Positions 1-11,195 of a DNA stretch of 64,000 nt are shown here, one piece after another; the stretch's first letter is position 1, and the number at the start of each line of letters is the position of its first letter. Below the pieces are notes generated by a model. That model made no database searches and was not told the origin of the DNA. It saw nothing but the letters and a program-made list of their open reading frames with translations. Where the stretch lies: positions 3,266,001 through 3,330,000 of the forward strand of contig JACVVK020000013.1 in assembly GCA_018292915.2 (NCBI GenBank), written 5' to 3'. This stretch comes from Batillaria attramentaria (lineage: Eukaryota; Mollusca; Gastropoda; Batillariidae). The position numbers were made by a program, and so were the translations under genes.

Positions 1-19
1 TGTCAGATCCAGAGCCTGG

Positions 20-23
<4 letters not shown>

Positions 24-80
<57 letters not shown>
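24..80. repeat. (GA)n microsatellite
   Basis: Nearly perfect GA dinucleotide run at the window edge. Confidence 0.95.
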
Positions 81-84
<4 letters not shown>

Positions 85-886
85 CAACCAACTCAGTGCA
101 ACCCACTTAAAGCGTCAACGTTGTTTCGATCGCGTTTCGTCCGAGCTGTCTTTCATTTCAACGTGGAAAAAATAAAACTGAACAAGAAGCAACTGTGTCA
201 ACATTGAAGCAAATGACTGTTTTTCATTTTGTCCTGTGGAAAGCGAGGGAAAAGGAGGTCGTCGACTGCTGTGATTCTTTGCTGATGCAGTTTCATTTCC
301 CAAAAAGCTGGTTTAGCCCGGAGATGGGAGGGGGGATCTTCTGCCCCCCCACCCCCTCCAACCCCCCTCCCAACCTTTACCTCCTCCACCTTGGTCCTGC
401 CAGAGACCATGAATTTTCAGATCTGACTCCATGACCTGATTAATTTGGACTTCAGCTCGGCTTAGGTGCAAAGACGGCCATAATTTGCGGTTTTGTGCGG
501 GAAGGAATTATGGCTTTTTAATTTGCTGGGATTTAGCGTGTGTTATTTTTGCCGTTCCCTTTCTAAGAACGACAAACATTTCATCGCATGAGCTACTGCC
601 AGTTTTAAAAATACTTGACGTGGTAATCCTCTTACACACCGCACAATCACAAAGACATATATTGACAAAAGAATGGAGGGGTTTGTGTTCTCCTAGAACT
701 GTGGAAAACTGCGTGCAAATGGCCAGTGTTTTCTTTATGACATTTGTAAAAAATAAAAAAAAAATAAAAGAAATTGCGCGCACTGTTTGTTTTTGAAATA
801 AATGAAGTTGCAGAAACGACTCTAAGAAAAAAAATTCTAACTTTTGCCCATTTTGACGTTCAGGGATAACAAAGCAACGAGAATTA

Positions 887-890
<4 letters not shown>
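81..890. other. Unassigned sequence
   Basis: No recognisable gene. It holds C-rich runs near 340-375 and A-rich stretches near 750-770. Short open frames here show no coding character. Confidence 0.5.

Positions 891-954
<64 letters not shown>
891..954. repeat. (AC)n microsatellite
   Basis: Perfect AC run of 64 bases. Confidence 0.95.
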
Positions 955-956
<2 letters not shown>

Positions 957-1264
957 GCCTAACAAACTAAAGGTTGAATAAATACTGTACCTTCCGTAGC
1001 GGGATCGATCAAAATAATAGCGAAGAAAAGGTTGCAGAGAAAGCATTTTCCTTTCATGTGCGAGGCAGACACGCTGGCGACCCGGTGATAAATTTGTAGG
1101 AAAATTGACGGCAATTTGTAAATTCGTAAATTGATAGAAACGCTTAGTAGGCACCGAGGGTTGAAGCTATGTCTTGTCTGTGCCTACACGTAAGACGGCG
1201 CCAAGGAACAGGAAATTCGGCCTTTTGTGGTATCTGCAAGCAAATACACACTATTTGGACTGCT

Positions 1265-1557
1265 GGTATCGTATCGTATCGTATCGTGTCGTGTCGTGCG
1301 GTGTCGTGTAGTGTGGTGTGGTGTGGTGTGGTATCGTGTGGCGTGGTGTGGTGTGGTGTGGTGTGGTGTGGTGTGGTGTCGTGTCGTGTCGTGTGGTGTC
1401 GTGTGGTGTCGTGTCGTGTCGTACTGCATCGCACCGCACTGCACCGAATCGCATCGCACCACACCGTACCGCACCGCATCGCATTCTTTTTCCTACCGCC
1501 ATGCACCGCATCGCATCGCATCGCATCGCATCGTATCGTATCATGGTGTCGTATCGT
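1265..1557. repeat. Pentanucleotide array (CGTAT/CGTGT/GGTGT/CGCAT variants)
   Basis: About 290 bases of five-base units that drift in blocks: GTATC, then GTGTC, a long GTGTG block, GTGTC again, then GCATC/GCACC, then GTATC. Near 1484-1500 a short non-repeat stretch interrupts it. The array lacks stops in several frames, so long open frames on both strands are artefacts. Confidence 0.93.
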
Positions 1558-1665
1558 AAGAACTGAACTTCGAGTCTAAAGCTGGACTGGCCAGGGGCAC
1601 TTCCCGCCTCAAGCTGCTTAGACCCGGGCCACTTCATGTTACACCGGCTCCACGACTGTTCGAGA

Positions 1666-1804
1666 GGGTGGGTGGGTGTTTGCTGGTTTAACTTCCTTTT
1701 CCACCGCGTATGGGTGAAATCATAGACGGGGCGACGAGAAGAAGGCCAGCACAAGTATCTGGCCCCAGCCGGGATTCGAACTCACGACCCGCCGAGCATT
1801 GAAA
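1666..1804 (-). mobile_element. SINE-A, 5'-truncated copy
   Basis: Minus copy starting with the GGGTGGGTGGGTGTTT tail complement, then the CCACC...GATATCA-type body and the B-box complement (GGGATTCGAACTCACG). The A-box half of the tRNA-like head is missing. Confidence 0.85.
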
Positions 1805-2307
1805 CGACTGTGTGTGAGAAGCCAGTACGTTGGGAGACATAATTAATAGGAAACGCGGGTCACTCAGTGCGAATCTGCAAAAACAAGAACAGTGTGATCG
1901 CGATCGTAGGCAGGTCTCCTTCCTCTCTCTCTCTCTCTCTCTCTCGTGTGAGGAATGACTTCCGGCAGGGAAAAAGGCCCGACCGCTGGTTGAGGGAAGA
2001 GAACCGGATGTTAGCAACAGTCACGTGGCGTTTGACATAACCCTGATATAACACTGTGCGATTCAGCTTGAGGAATGCCGTTGTCAATCGGCCGTGTGGT
2101 CCTTTCACAGCACCCTGCTGTTATGCGATGTAAGCTTGTGGGAACCAGGCAACATAATTGTCAGTCACGCTTGGATACAACGTAGGGAATTCTTCTTAGT
2201 CTTCTGCGTTCGATGTCTCATTGGCCGTGCTGAATCTATGGTTCCGTGGTTTGCCAGAAAGTCCACCGTCTACTGTAGTTTGTTGAAATCGTTAGAGATG
2301 TAGGTCA

Positions 2308-2735
2308 ATAGAGGTTTTGAAATTTTGCAGAGAGATTTTTTAAAATTATTATTAAATCATTTACTTACTTACTTACTGTGATAATGATGATGATGAGTTT
2401 TATTATCATGATTATTATTATTCATAGCTGTGAGAAAAAAAAAACAACAATATTAGCGGGTAGCATTTTACGGAGAAACAAATTACGAGAAGTTTTGAAT
2501 GTCAATTAATAGAAGTTTTGTAGAGAGTCTACTTTTTAAATCAATTCATTGACTGACTGACTGACTGACTGACTGACTGACTGACTGACTGATGATGATG
2601 ATGATGATGATGATGATGACGACGACGACGACGACAACGATTCCTAGCCGTGAGAAAAACGAGCAATACTAGCGGGTCACATTTTGCGGAGAAAGAAATT
2701 ACTAGAAGTTTTAAAACGAGGAATTAATCTGAATT
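2308..2735. repeat. Two-unit degenerate tandem duplication (about 216 bp)
   Basis: Both units share TAGCGGGT..CATTTT.CGGAGAAA and GAGAAGTTTT-like text. The corresponding inner position holds (TTAC)n plus (GAT)n in unit 1 and (GACT)n, (GAT)n and (GAC)n in unit 2. Confidence 0.8.
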
Positions 2736-3365
2736 CATGCTTAACACGCTCGTTCCTTGGTCCAAAATTATCGACACATTTTAAGGTCAAATATCAGCGT
2801 CGTCAAGTGCGGCTCTGAACAGCGGAAATTTAACACACCAGAAATTGATCTAGGTTTTCTTTGAATATGGGGAAAAAAATCGAGCGATGCTGTCAAGATC
2901 TGCCACACACCGAGATACGTGTTCTCAGCTTGCACTGAGAGGAATCGTTGGGCAAACATCCCGGATGTCAATCATTTTTTAAATGATCGATTAGCAACGA
3001 ACTGCTCCCTTTTCATATTTCTCAGGCATTTCTGAAATCCACCCCCCCCCCCCCTCCACCCCCCACCTCCCCTCCTCCCCGACAACCACAACCGCAGCCC
3101 AAGCTCCGTTTCGTAACGCCCTGGGTCGCGGAAAGGGGATGGAAACACGCACTTTAAAATGCTTTTTTAAATGACTGGTGAGAGATTGGAGGGCAAAATA
3201 TCTGCTCGATATGCCGTGTCAGTCACGCGCTTTTTCTCAGCACCCAGATTTGCCTTTACTGACGAAACTTATGCTGTTTGGACAATGTATGCCTTTTTGT
3301 ACTGTGGGTATTTTACGAAGGACACGGTACAGCGTTTCAAACACGTGACGCAGAAATTCGTATCT

Positions 3366-3366
3366 A

Positions 3367-3402
<36 letters not shown>

Positions 3403-3418
3403 AACAACAACAACTCTT
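3366..3418. repeat. (ACT)n/(AAC)n tail and associated retroelement 3' motif
   Basis: Trinucleotide run followed by CTTACATAGCGCC...TAAGCGCTTT (3419-3460). That text matches the GCGC-type 3' motif of SINE/LINE tails seen at 26870 and 31690. Confidence 0.7.
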
Positions 3419-3472
3419 ACATAGCGCCAAATCCCCACCATTGTGAGTTCTAAGCGCTTTCAGTGTAGGGTC

Positions 3473-3512
3473 GGGAGCCGGTATAACCGAATGGTAGAGC
3501 GTTGGACTTCAA
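3473..3512 (+). mobile_element. SINE-A head fragment
   Basis: Only the A-box part of the tRNA-like head is present (GGGAGCCGGTATAACCGAAT...GTTGGACTTC). Confidence 0.7.
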
Positions 3513-3606
3513 GATTTAAGTATAAATTATGAGGAACAAAGAAATATTTATAGTACATTTACATAAATATAATACATGTATGTGAACACATAAAGCCGCG
3601 GGCAGC

Positions 3607-3609
<3 letters not shown>

Positions 3610-3642
<33 letters not shown>
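3610..3642. repeat. (AC)n microsatellite
   Basis: Perfect AC dinucleotide run. Confidence 0.9.
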
Positions 3643-3646
<4 letters not shown>

Positions 3647-4026
3647 CAGCACAGCCCAGCTTCAGTTTGGAATTGCCGTGAACCGAAGTGAATGACAGAT
3701 AATTGAGTTTGGTGCAATAACTTTATTATGAAACACTGAAATTCAGGCCTGGATACAGGGTCACTGGGTTCCGCAATGGCGAACGTGAATTTCAGCAAGT
3801 TTAAAAGCATTTGTTGGCCATTCCTAGCATCTTAACAGCCGCCTGAGTAAACTATGAATGACACTTACATCTGGGTTGCCAGCTAGTCATTGTACTGTCT
3901 GTTCCATGATTTGCTCAGAGAAACAGAAATTCAGTTAGGGCAGGTTTCCAAAGAACTGATTTCAGTCACCCAGACTGAAGGGTATCACCCATGCGCCAAC
4001 CAGTCGAAAGACTCCGGATGTAGGGT

Positions 4027-4205
4027 GGGGAGCCGGGACAGCCAAATGGTAGAGTGTTGGACTTTCAATGCTCGGGTCGTGAGTTCGGTTCCCGGCTGGA
4101 GCCAAATATTTGTGCTGGCCTTTTTCTCGTTGCCCCGTCTTTGATATCACCCTTACGAAGATGTAAAAGGACGTTTAACTCCCAAACACACACCCACCCC
4201 ACCCC
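4027..4205 (+). mobile_element. SINE-A, full-length copy
   Basis: tRNA-like head with A box (AGCCAAATGGTAGAGTGTTGG) and B box (GTGAGTTCGGTTCCC), then the body (CCAAATATTTGTGCTGGCC) and a CCCAAACACACACCC tail. It lies directly beside a second copy that shares the variant ACGAAG(A/G)TGTAAAAGG. Confidence 0.9.
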
Positions 4206-4214
4206 ACCCCCGCA

Positions 4215-4385
4215 TCCCGGGACAGTCGAATGGTAGAGCGTTGGACTTTCAATGCTCGGGTCGTGAGTTCGATTCCCGGCTAGAGCCAAATATTTGTGCT
4301 GGCCTTTTTTCGTTGCCTCATCTTTGATATCACCCATACGAAGGTGTAAAAGGACGTTAAACTCCCAAGCACACACCCACTCCAT
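4215..4385 (+). mobile_element. SINE-A, tandem second copy
   Basis: Same family and the same diagnostic ACGAAGGTGTAAAAGG variant as the copy at 4027. The pair may be a tandem duplication instead of two separate insertions. Confidence 0.9.
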
Positions 4386-4739
4386 TCCATCCCCGGATCT
4401 AGCGTGAAGACTGGACTCAGTGACCGACTAACTGACCACGGCATACTGCTGATTGTCCATCTGACCGCCCTAAATACTAACCAATACTGAAATCAGGACT
4501 GACAGACACTGGGTTCTAATCTGACCCAAAAAAGCAAGGGTCGGCAGGGTTGGTTTGGTGTCTAGCTAATCTGAAATCGATTTATCAACAGTTGTTCAGG
4601 CAACGCGAGGACCTGCTATATATACCAGCAGCTCAGAGTATCCCCTCCCCCTCCCCCCCTCCCCCCTCCAAACCTATTTCATCTTCCGATCCATCGCCGC
4701 CTCCCCCACCCCACTCCTCTCTCCGCCCCCTAGCAACAG

Positions 4740-5110
4740 TCTGCCAACAGCACCGCTTCCGTTGCACGTGCGCGCAGGCGCCGTGGGGGCGAACGAGGCT
4801 GGCGCGAGGCAAAGTGGACGTGGCTTCTTCTCGCGCATGGCGTGGTCTGTCTCCGTCTTCTTTGGCGAGCGCAGAGAAATAAATAAAAATAAAAAAGAGA
4901 TCGCGAAACCATCGGCGCTGGCTTTGAACTGGGCGAGATTGCGGCTTGACGAAGGCAGCGGAGCGTGAGTGCTGGCTGCCACTTGGACCTGCACGTGCGG
5001 CAACACTGTGCAATGGTTGTCCGAGCGGCGTGCGCAATAGACGGTGACAGATGACGGCCGTGGGCGGGCACTTAAAAAGCGGCAGAAGTTGCTCTCCACC
5101 CCTCAGTTCT
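4740..5110 (+). promoter_or_regulatory. Putative CpG-rich core promoter of the ankyrin-repeat gene
   Basis: This stretch is richer in G+C and CpG than its surroundings. It contains a GC box (GGGCGGG, 5062-5068), a TATA-like TTAAAA (5072-5077) and a TCAGTT initiator at 5103-5108 whose A (5105) lies 33 bases downstream of the TATA-like start. That spacing and order fit a metazoan Pol II core promoter. The nearest downstream + strand start codon with coding character is at 7241. The link to that gene is inferred, and the long leader implies a 5' UTR intron or a long UTR. A TGACTCA (AP-1-like) site lies at 5172-5178. Confidence 0.4.
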
Positions 5111-5474
5111 GACACTTCACTTCTTTCTTAGACTCGTGTCTTCTCCGTGCAGTGGGATTTTGAAGAGGATGTGACTCAGTGACAGTGCCAACAACTTTTT
5201 TTCTGTTTTGTGTGAGGATGTGCCTTGGAATTAAGAATGGTTTCCTTTTTCTACAGCAACAGTTCGCTGTGAGTAGCCTTACGCTTATGGTTGAAAGAAA
5301 AATAAGTGCAGTTTCTATGTTGGGTGAAAAGAACGAGTGTGTTTTGACTTGATCTCAAACATCTTCCGTTGAGAGGACTGAGAGCAACAAACAGCAGAGA
5401 TGCCGAGCCACTCTGATGTAGGCTTTTGCAACTTTTCTTTTAGGCATATCCGTAAAATTGTTTCAGTGCTGCCA

Positions 5475-5527
<53 letters not shown>

Positions 5528-7240
5528 GGGGATGGGGGGGGGGGGGTATTGTTGTTGATATTCCTTCTGCAATGCAGGGTCCGTTTGTGTATGCTCAACT
5601 CTCGTTCAAAATTGTTTTTAGAATAGTAACACAGCAACTCGGACTGAACAAGAAGTTTGTCAGTCTGCGAGTCGATAGACAGATCTTACAGTACAGAGTA
5701 ATGACAACGTTTTTTCTTGTTTTTGTTTTTGTTTTTTTGTCATCATGGTTTGCAAATGAAATTTACACATTAAACAATTTTCTCGGATTTGCCCGACGGC
5801 TGCGAACACTCAGAGTGTTCTCAGTAGAGTAAACACGAGTTCTTGCCAAAATGTCAAGTGTTTAGACATATCACGCGGTCTAGGCGCGGGGTGTTTTTGC
5901 AACAAACACACGCCATTCAAAGAAACAAGATTAAAGTGTTCAATTCCTCGAACAGAATTGCCACTCACGACAACAGCCTCCCTGTTGCCCAATTTCTTTG
6001 AAGTGTGAAGCGAAAGATTGCTTCAGCTCCACAGCCAAGAGGAACCCCCCGAAAAAAAAAAGAAAAATAAGAAAGAAAAAAAAAAAGCGGAGACTCGAGA
6101 AATTTGCAGGCCAGATCCTCGTGCCTCTGAAAAGCTCTTGGGTATTTTAACGATTTAATCGGATGGAATGTTTCAGGGCTTTGCCGTGGACTGAGAGATC
6201 TTGAGCAAAGAGGACCTTTGACGGAGAAAGTCTACAAAAAAAAGGAAGAAGAGAAAAAAGGAGAAGAAAGGAAAAGAAGAACCAAACTCCTGGGAGAAGT
6301 GCAAAAGCGGAAAGAGAGGGTCCTACACATCTGAAGACAGAGAACAAAAGGCAGGGTCATCAGACAGTCATCACTGTGCGGCCAACATCCTTGTCAAGGA
6401 GTCGCGTTTCCTAGATTTTCTTTTCGTGGACATAGCCAGCTATTGTGGCGTCAGGCGACAGGGCCAGCTGCTTCATCAGTCTTTGTCGCTTCTTCCGGCC
6501 AAGCCATCCCTACAAAAAGCCAATAACAGCTGCCTTTTCAAACCAACGCGTAGGCAGTGCAGTGGTTGTATAGGACACGAATTGAAGTATTGTCGAGAAC
6601 TGTACAGAACATTTCACTAGTTTTGACAATTGTGGCTACGTAAACCACACAAAATCAATTTCGTGTGTGAGATCACCCGTACTGCCAGTGGGAGTGTGGA
6701 CGGGGAGGTTGAGGCTTGACTGATTTCACTTTGGGGGCTCACGTTAGCACAGCAAGTGAGAGACATTTGTAGTCTCAACGCTTATCATCGACACTTCACA
6801 CACTAAAACGGACTTGGAAAACATTCACTAGCAAAGTGTTTTAGCTGTTTTGAAGTCGGTGGAAATCGGCTTTTGGTCAGTAGAGTGGCCGAAAACCTTC
6901 AACTACACAACGTTTACCTGTGTCTGAACATATTTTCCTCTCCATGGGTCAGCACTGGCACTGCGGAACTGAAACCCTGTCGACTACTCAAGTGTGAGCA
7001 TTCACATTATGTCAAACAGGTCTGGCAGTCCGACCACGTGCTGAGAGACGAACATCCTGACTGAACTGCTACAGCCGCAACCACAAACCAGATTTCTCCA
7101 GATAGAGATTCAGATTGAAAAACTAAAGGAAAACTTCTTCCTCAAATATTCTCAATTTCTTCGGTGTGTAGTCGTGTATAGACCATCCTGCAAATCTTGA
7201 GTATTGTCTGCCTGAGTCACGCACGACTGACTACACGACA
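5105..7240 (+). other. Putative 5' leader region of the ankyrin-repeat gene
   Basis: Between the candidate initiator and the start codon there is mostly single-copy sequence, with a (GT)n tract at 5475-5526 and A-rich runs around 6050-6090. Several upstream ATGs occur, so an unspliced leader would be unusual. A good donor (GTGAGT, 5269-5274) could begin a 5' UTR intron, but I could not choose its acceptor. No coding exon is recognised here. Confidence 0.3.
5475..5526. repeat. (GT)n microsatellite
   Basis: Perfect GT run followed by a G run at 5536-5547. Confidence 0.95.
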
Positions 7241-7432
7241 ATGGCGTCCCCAATAGTACCGCAGAAGACGAAGAAGTCTCCGAGCGTGACCGACAGCCAG
7301 CACTTGTTTGACGCCGTGCAGAAGGGCAAGATCCACCTGACCCGCTTCATCCTGGCCGCCTCCAACAACCAGCTGCAGAACTCGTGGGATCAGGATGGCC
7401 GGACCCCGCTCATCGCCTGCTGCGACAATAAG
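7241..7432 (+). CDS. Ankyrin-repeat protein (ANKRD63/ANKRD34-like), coding exon 1
   Basis: Codes residues 1-64 of a predicted 706-residue protein. The ATG has a strong start context (A at -3, G at +4). The exon ends in phase 0 at AAG followed by GTAAGC. Residues 20-45 form a degenerate first ankyrin helix pair (LFDAVQKGKIHLTRFIL), and DGRTPLI (residues 52-58) opens the next repeat. The segment resembles the N-terminus of vertebrate ANKRD63, which also has a short lead followed by a K-x-HL-x-RF-type helix; that comparison is from memory. Ankyrin repeats bind protein partners, and no enzymatic motif is visible. The + frame reads on past 7432, but into a SINE (7472 onward), so the splice donor is the better end. 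Confidence 0.88.
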
Positions 7433-7471
7433 GTAAGCAAGAATTTAGCTGGATACATACGGCTTAACTGT

Positions 7472-7870
7472 GGGACCGTCGGTGGTGTAGTGGTTAAGCG
7501 ACTCCGTCACCGATGCGACAGATCAGGTCCGAGTCCCACTCGGGGGGAAATTTTTTTTCCTTCTCGTACGTGGCACCGTTCATTCGGGCCGATCGTCGGC
7601 GGGTTTTTTCCCGGGTACTCCGGTTTCCTTCCCTTCTGCTTTGGACATGTTCAGCACACAAAATTTGAAAATGAATGCAAGATTCCGAAACCTAAATTGC
7701 TGAGCTGATCCTTCGCACCATGTGATTGTAATGTGTTCATGTCCAGTGTTTGAGAGAATGCGTGTGATTCACGTGAGCGTGCATGTTTGGTTCTGTTCGC
7801 GGCACTTTTAGCCGAGTCATAAAATTGGGTAAAGCGCCTACACAGTACTCATCATTATTATCATCATTAT
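7472..7870 (+). mobile_element. SINE-B, near-full copy
   Basis: The tRNA-like head (GTCGGTGGTGTAGTGGTTAA A box; CAGGTCCGAGTCCCACTC B box) is followed by a 300-base body (CGTGGCACCG..TTCGGGCCGATCGTCGG..GTACTCCGG..) and a CAGTACTCATCATTATT tail. It starts 39 bases into intron 1 and accounts for the read-through frame after exon 1. Confidence 0.88.
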
Positions 7871-7892
7871 TCTCTCTGTCTCTCTCTTTGTC

Positions 7893-8070
7893 GGGGAGCC
7901 GTCATAACCCAATGGTAGAGTATTGGACTTTCAGTGCTCGGGTCGTGAGTTCGAATCCCGGCTGGGGCCAAATATTTGTGCTGGCCTTTTTCCTCGTTGC
8001 CCCGTCTTTGATATCAACCATGCGTGGTGGAAAAGGACGTTAAACTCCCAAACAACCACCCCACCCACCC
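7893..8070 (+). mobile_element. SINE-A, full-length copy
   Basis: Head, body and CCCAAACAACCACCCC tail all present. It is followed within 30 bases by a second, diverged copy. Confidence 0.9.
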
Positions 8071-8095
8071 TGTCTCTCTGTCTGTTTGGGAAAGC

Positions 8096-8250
8096 CGCCG
8101 GGGTAGCCGGGCTTGAAGAGGGTTGTACTGTCAAAGCTCGGGTCGTGGAGTTCGAATCTCAGTTGGGAGCCAAAATTTGTGATGTTTCTCCTCGTCGTTT
8201 CATCTGTGTGGTGGAAAAGGACGTTAAACCCACTCAAAACCAACCATCCA
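8096..8250 (+). mobile_element. SINE-A, diverged copy
   Basis: Recognisable B box (GGGTCGTGGAGTTCGAATC) and GTGGTGGAAAAGGACGTTAA; the middle is altered. Confidence 0.75.
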
Positions 8251-8289
8251 AGTAACTCTGTCTCTCTGTCTTCCTGACTCTGTCTCTGT

Positions 8290-8291
<2 letters not shown>

Positions 8292-8366
<75 letters not shown>
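8292..8366. repeat. (AC)n microsatellite
   Basis: AC run with one AT interruption, followed by a G/T-rich purine block at 8406-8462. Confidence 0.95.
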
Positions 8367-9288
8367 GGATTACTTGTTCATGTGTATACTCTTTTACTTT
8401 TTTTTTGGGGGGGGGGGGGTAAGGTAGGGGGTGGGGGGTAGAGGGGGGTGGGGGGTAGGGGGTGTACTTGCAACAAATTGTAAATCATCTTGATGGTGAT
8501 GAAGATGATGACAAAGATGAAGGATGGTACAAATGAGTTATGGCGTCACTGCTTCAATAAGCAAAATAAGCCTTAAAGTGATATTTGGATCGTTGCCTAA
8601 ATTGCTTATGGTGCTTGGGGCGTTGAAATGTCATCTGCGCGCGTCGTATCGCTGAAATATATCATTTGCCCATACATGACGTCTGGCAAATAACGAGGGA
8701 AATGAACAATTGAAGTTAAAAGGTAGGGGGTGGCGGGGGGGAGGGATGGCGGGGGGGGGGGGGGAAGACTAGTTTTTCTAGCCACGATTTCCGCGCGCGT
8801 CTGCACTCCACTTAGTTCGGGTAAAGCTGAGATGGGGGTTTGCTAGAATTTATCCCGCAACAAGCAGAGAACCAAGGGGAAAAAAAAAAAAAAACCCAAA
8901 AAACACAACAACAAAAAAACCCCATGAAACCACAAAGTAATTGCACTGGCAGCAATTTCGAGTCCAGGATTCAATTTTTTTTTTTTTTAAATTGAACCCC
9001 CCATTAAACTCAACTCTTTTATAGCGAAAGAAAACTAAAACGCGAAGCAACAGAATATGTTTGAGTGCTGGAAAAAATTCGCACGCAATTTGCACTTTTT
9101 GACCTGCCAGTCAGTAACCCTGCCAAGAATTGACGGAGCATCCTGTGGTCCGTTTGGGCAGGAAGTGGCTGATGTTGCCATTTCCGGTGTCCAATTCCCC
9201 TTACAGCGGTCTGTGTAGGTGGGCTTGTGAATTAAGCGTAATGAGTCCGCGGTGGCTTAGCCTCCATTATGACGGGACGTTTCTGAAG

Positions 9289-9873
9289 TGCCATCCCTGT
9301 TCCGGGTCCGTCGCTTCTCTGGGCCCCTACGACGACGCTCAAATCGGGCTAACCGAGACCGAGCCGAGCTAAGTGATACCTAAGAAGGAAAAAAAAAAAA
9401 TTCGGTGACAAGGAAAGTGGACTGTTGCGAACAACTTTGAGGTCCCCGTGTTATTTCGCAGTGTGCACAGAAGCGGTGAAAACTGTCGCATTCACCAAGA
9501 CAGTACATTTTCAGCCTGTTTAGAGATTATTGCCTGCATGAGTTGTCCCCCGTGAATACACAGACTCACAGCATGCGTGCATTTTTCGTGCTTGTTGCGG
9601 CAAGGGAGACAACTCATGCAGGCAATAATCTCTAAACAGGCTGAAAATGTACTGTGCTGGTGAAGGAGACAGTTTTCACCGCTTCTGTGCACACTGTGAA
9701 ATAACACGGGGACCTCAAAGTTGTTCGCAACTGTCCACTTTCCTTGTCACCGAGTATTTTGTTTGTTTGTTTGTTTGTTTGTTTGTTTGTTTTGTTTTGT
9801 TTTGTTTTGTTTTGTTTTGTTTTTCTTCTTAGGTATCACTTAGCTCAGCTCGACCCGGAACAGGGATGGTGCA
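9289..9873. mobile_element. Foldback element, copy 1 (long inverted arms)
   Basis: The left arm (9289-9547) and right arm (9608-9873) are near reverse complements around a loop of about 60 bases. Shared blocks include TGCATGAGTTGTC, TAGAGATTATTGCCTGCATG, GGACCTCAAAGTTGTTCGC and the CCCTGTTCCGGGTC end. The left arm has an extra stretch of about 50 bases (9320-9365); the right arm carries a (TTTG)n/(TTTTG)n expansion (9759-9823). No coding capacity, so it is non-autonomous. Confidence 0.88.
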
Positions 9874-10253
9874 GTGCACGTGGAAAAAGGAAGTGCGTCA
9901 TAGTCAAACGTGTTACAACGCGCGTATTCAGCGCCAACAATTGTTTAGACAGGAAACGAACCCCTACGCTATGTGTACTCTTAGCTGAACGGCTGGCCGA
10001 GTGTTGGTTGATTACAATTTACAGTCATACATTCCTTCAAGTTGGTCGAAACTTCTGTAATCTAGGGCATTTTCTCAGCGAAGTCAGGGAAAAGCTAAAC
10101 AATGCCGCTATGATCTCCCCTTGGAGTTACGAGCAGACGACATTTCGTAGATCACGCATACATGAACAGATTTCCGTATAGAAGGCCTGGCGAGGTCAAG
10201 ATGGGGCGTTTACTTTGGATATTTCGCTCGATTTCCCGCCAAGACAGGGGTTA

Positions 10254-10577
10254 GCGGGGGTCTAATAGGTAGCGCGTCGGACTTACCCGCTGCGCTGCTG
10301 AACGGCCGTCACTGCTGCCACCGCGATGAAGCGTGGGTTCGAGCTTGTGATATGTGGTACTAGTTTTTCCTGGCTACCGGGCTGCTCATCGGGGGTTTCT
10401 CTCCGGGTTATCCGGCTTTCTACCCCAAGCAAACTTGAAAAATATGACAGGTAGTCGGGTGGCGCTGCGCCGCGGCGACGCGCTTCCACCGGAGGAAGCA
10501 GCCTGAATTTCCCGAAAAGGATGATAAAGTAGTTCAAACAAACAAACAAACAAACAAACAAACAAACAAACAAAAAA
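10254..10577 (+). mobile_element. SINE-C, + copy
   Basis: tRNA-like head (GGTCTAATAGGTAGCGCGTC A box; GCGTGGGTTCGAGC B box), body with CCGGGCTGCTCATCGGGGG, and a 3' end GAATTTCCCGAAAAGGATG then a (CAAA)n tail. A second copy on the minus strand is at 11872-12167. Confidence 0.83.
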
Positions 10578-11025
10578 CCCCAGCGTGTGATGTTTGAAAT
10601 ATCAATACTTCTCCACAGTCGTAATTTTTTAACGTTTTCTCCACCGTTCGGCCCAAAGATTGTCGTTTCTAGACCGGGTCGGGCTATGAAACTAATGCTC
10701 TTGGGTTGTTGCAAAGACGTTAATACAATTTTACAAATGTCTTCTCAGAGTTTAGACATTTCAACAAAATCATCTCACCCGCCCATGCATGAAAACCAAT
10801 GGACAAAGGCGAAATGATGATAAGTTATTGTCGTTGTTGTGAGAAAATGAGCAAAGTAAGATGCTAGAGATCTTTTCAATGAGTTGTTTTGGTTCCAGTT
10901 CAGTTTTGTCTCCTGTATTGAAAACACTGGTGTTGTAACCAAGCACCCTAGATCCGCTGCGCTATACAACGTTGGAACAAATGAACTTAGTTCCGTAATG
11001 ACGTGAACGCGCACAGTACAGGAGC

Positions 11026-11195
11026 GGGGGTGGGTGGGTGTTTGGGGGTTTAACGTCCTTTTCCACCACATAGGGTGATATCAAAGACGGGGCAACGATG
11101 AAAAAGCTAGCACAAATATTTGGCTCCAGCCGGGATCGAACTCACGACCCAAGTATTGGAAGTCCAACGCTGTACCATTCGACCACCCCGGCTCC
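11026..11195 (-). mobile_element. SINE-A, full-length copy with 14-bp TSD
   Basis: Flanked by perfect duplications CACAGTACAGGAGC at 11012-11025 and 11196-11209. Head, body and tail complete. Confidence 0.95.

Noticed and set aside
1144..1754. Long overlapping open frames on both strands (up to 167 residues)
   Set aside because: They run through the pentanucleotide array, which lacks stop codons; the peptides are repeats of TTRHD/VVSCR type.
7433..7708. Extension of exon 1 to a stop at 7708
   Set aside because: The extension leaves the ankyrin pattern at a good GTAAGC donor and then reads through a SINE-B.
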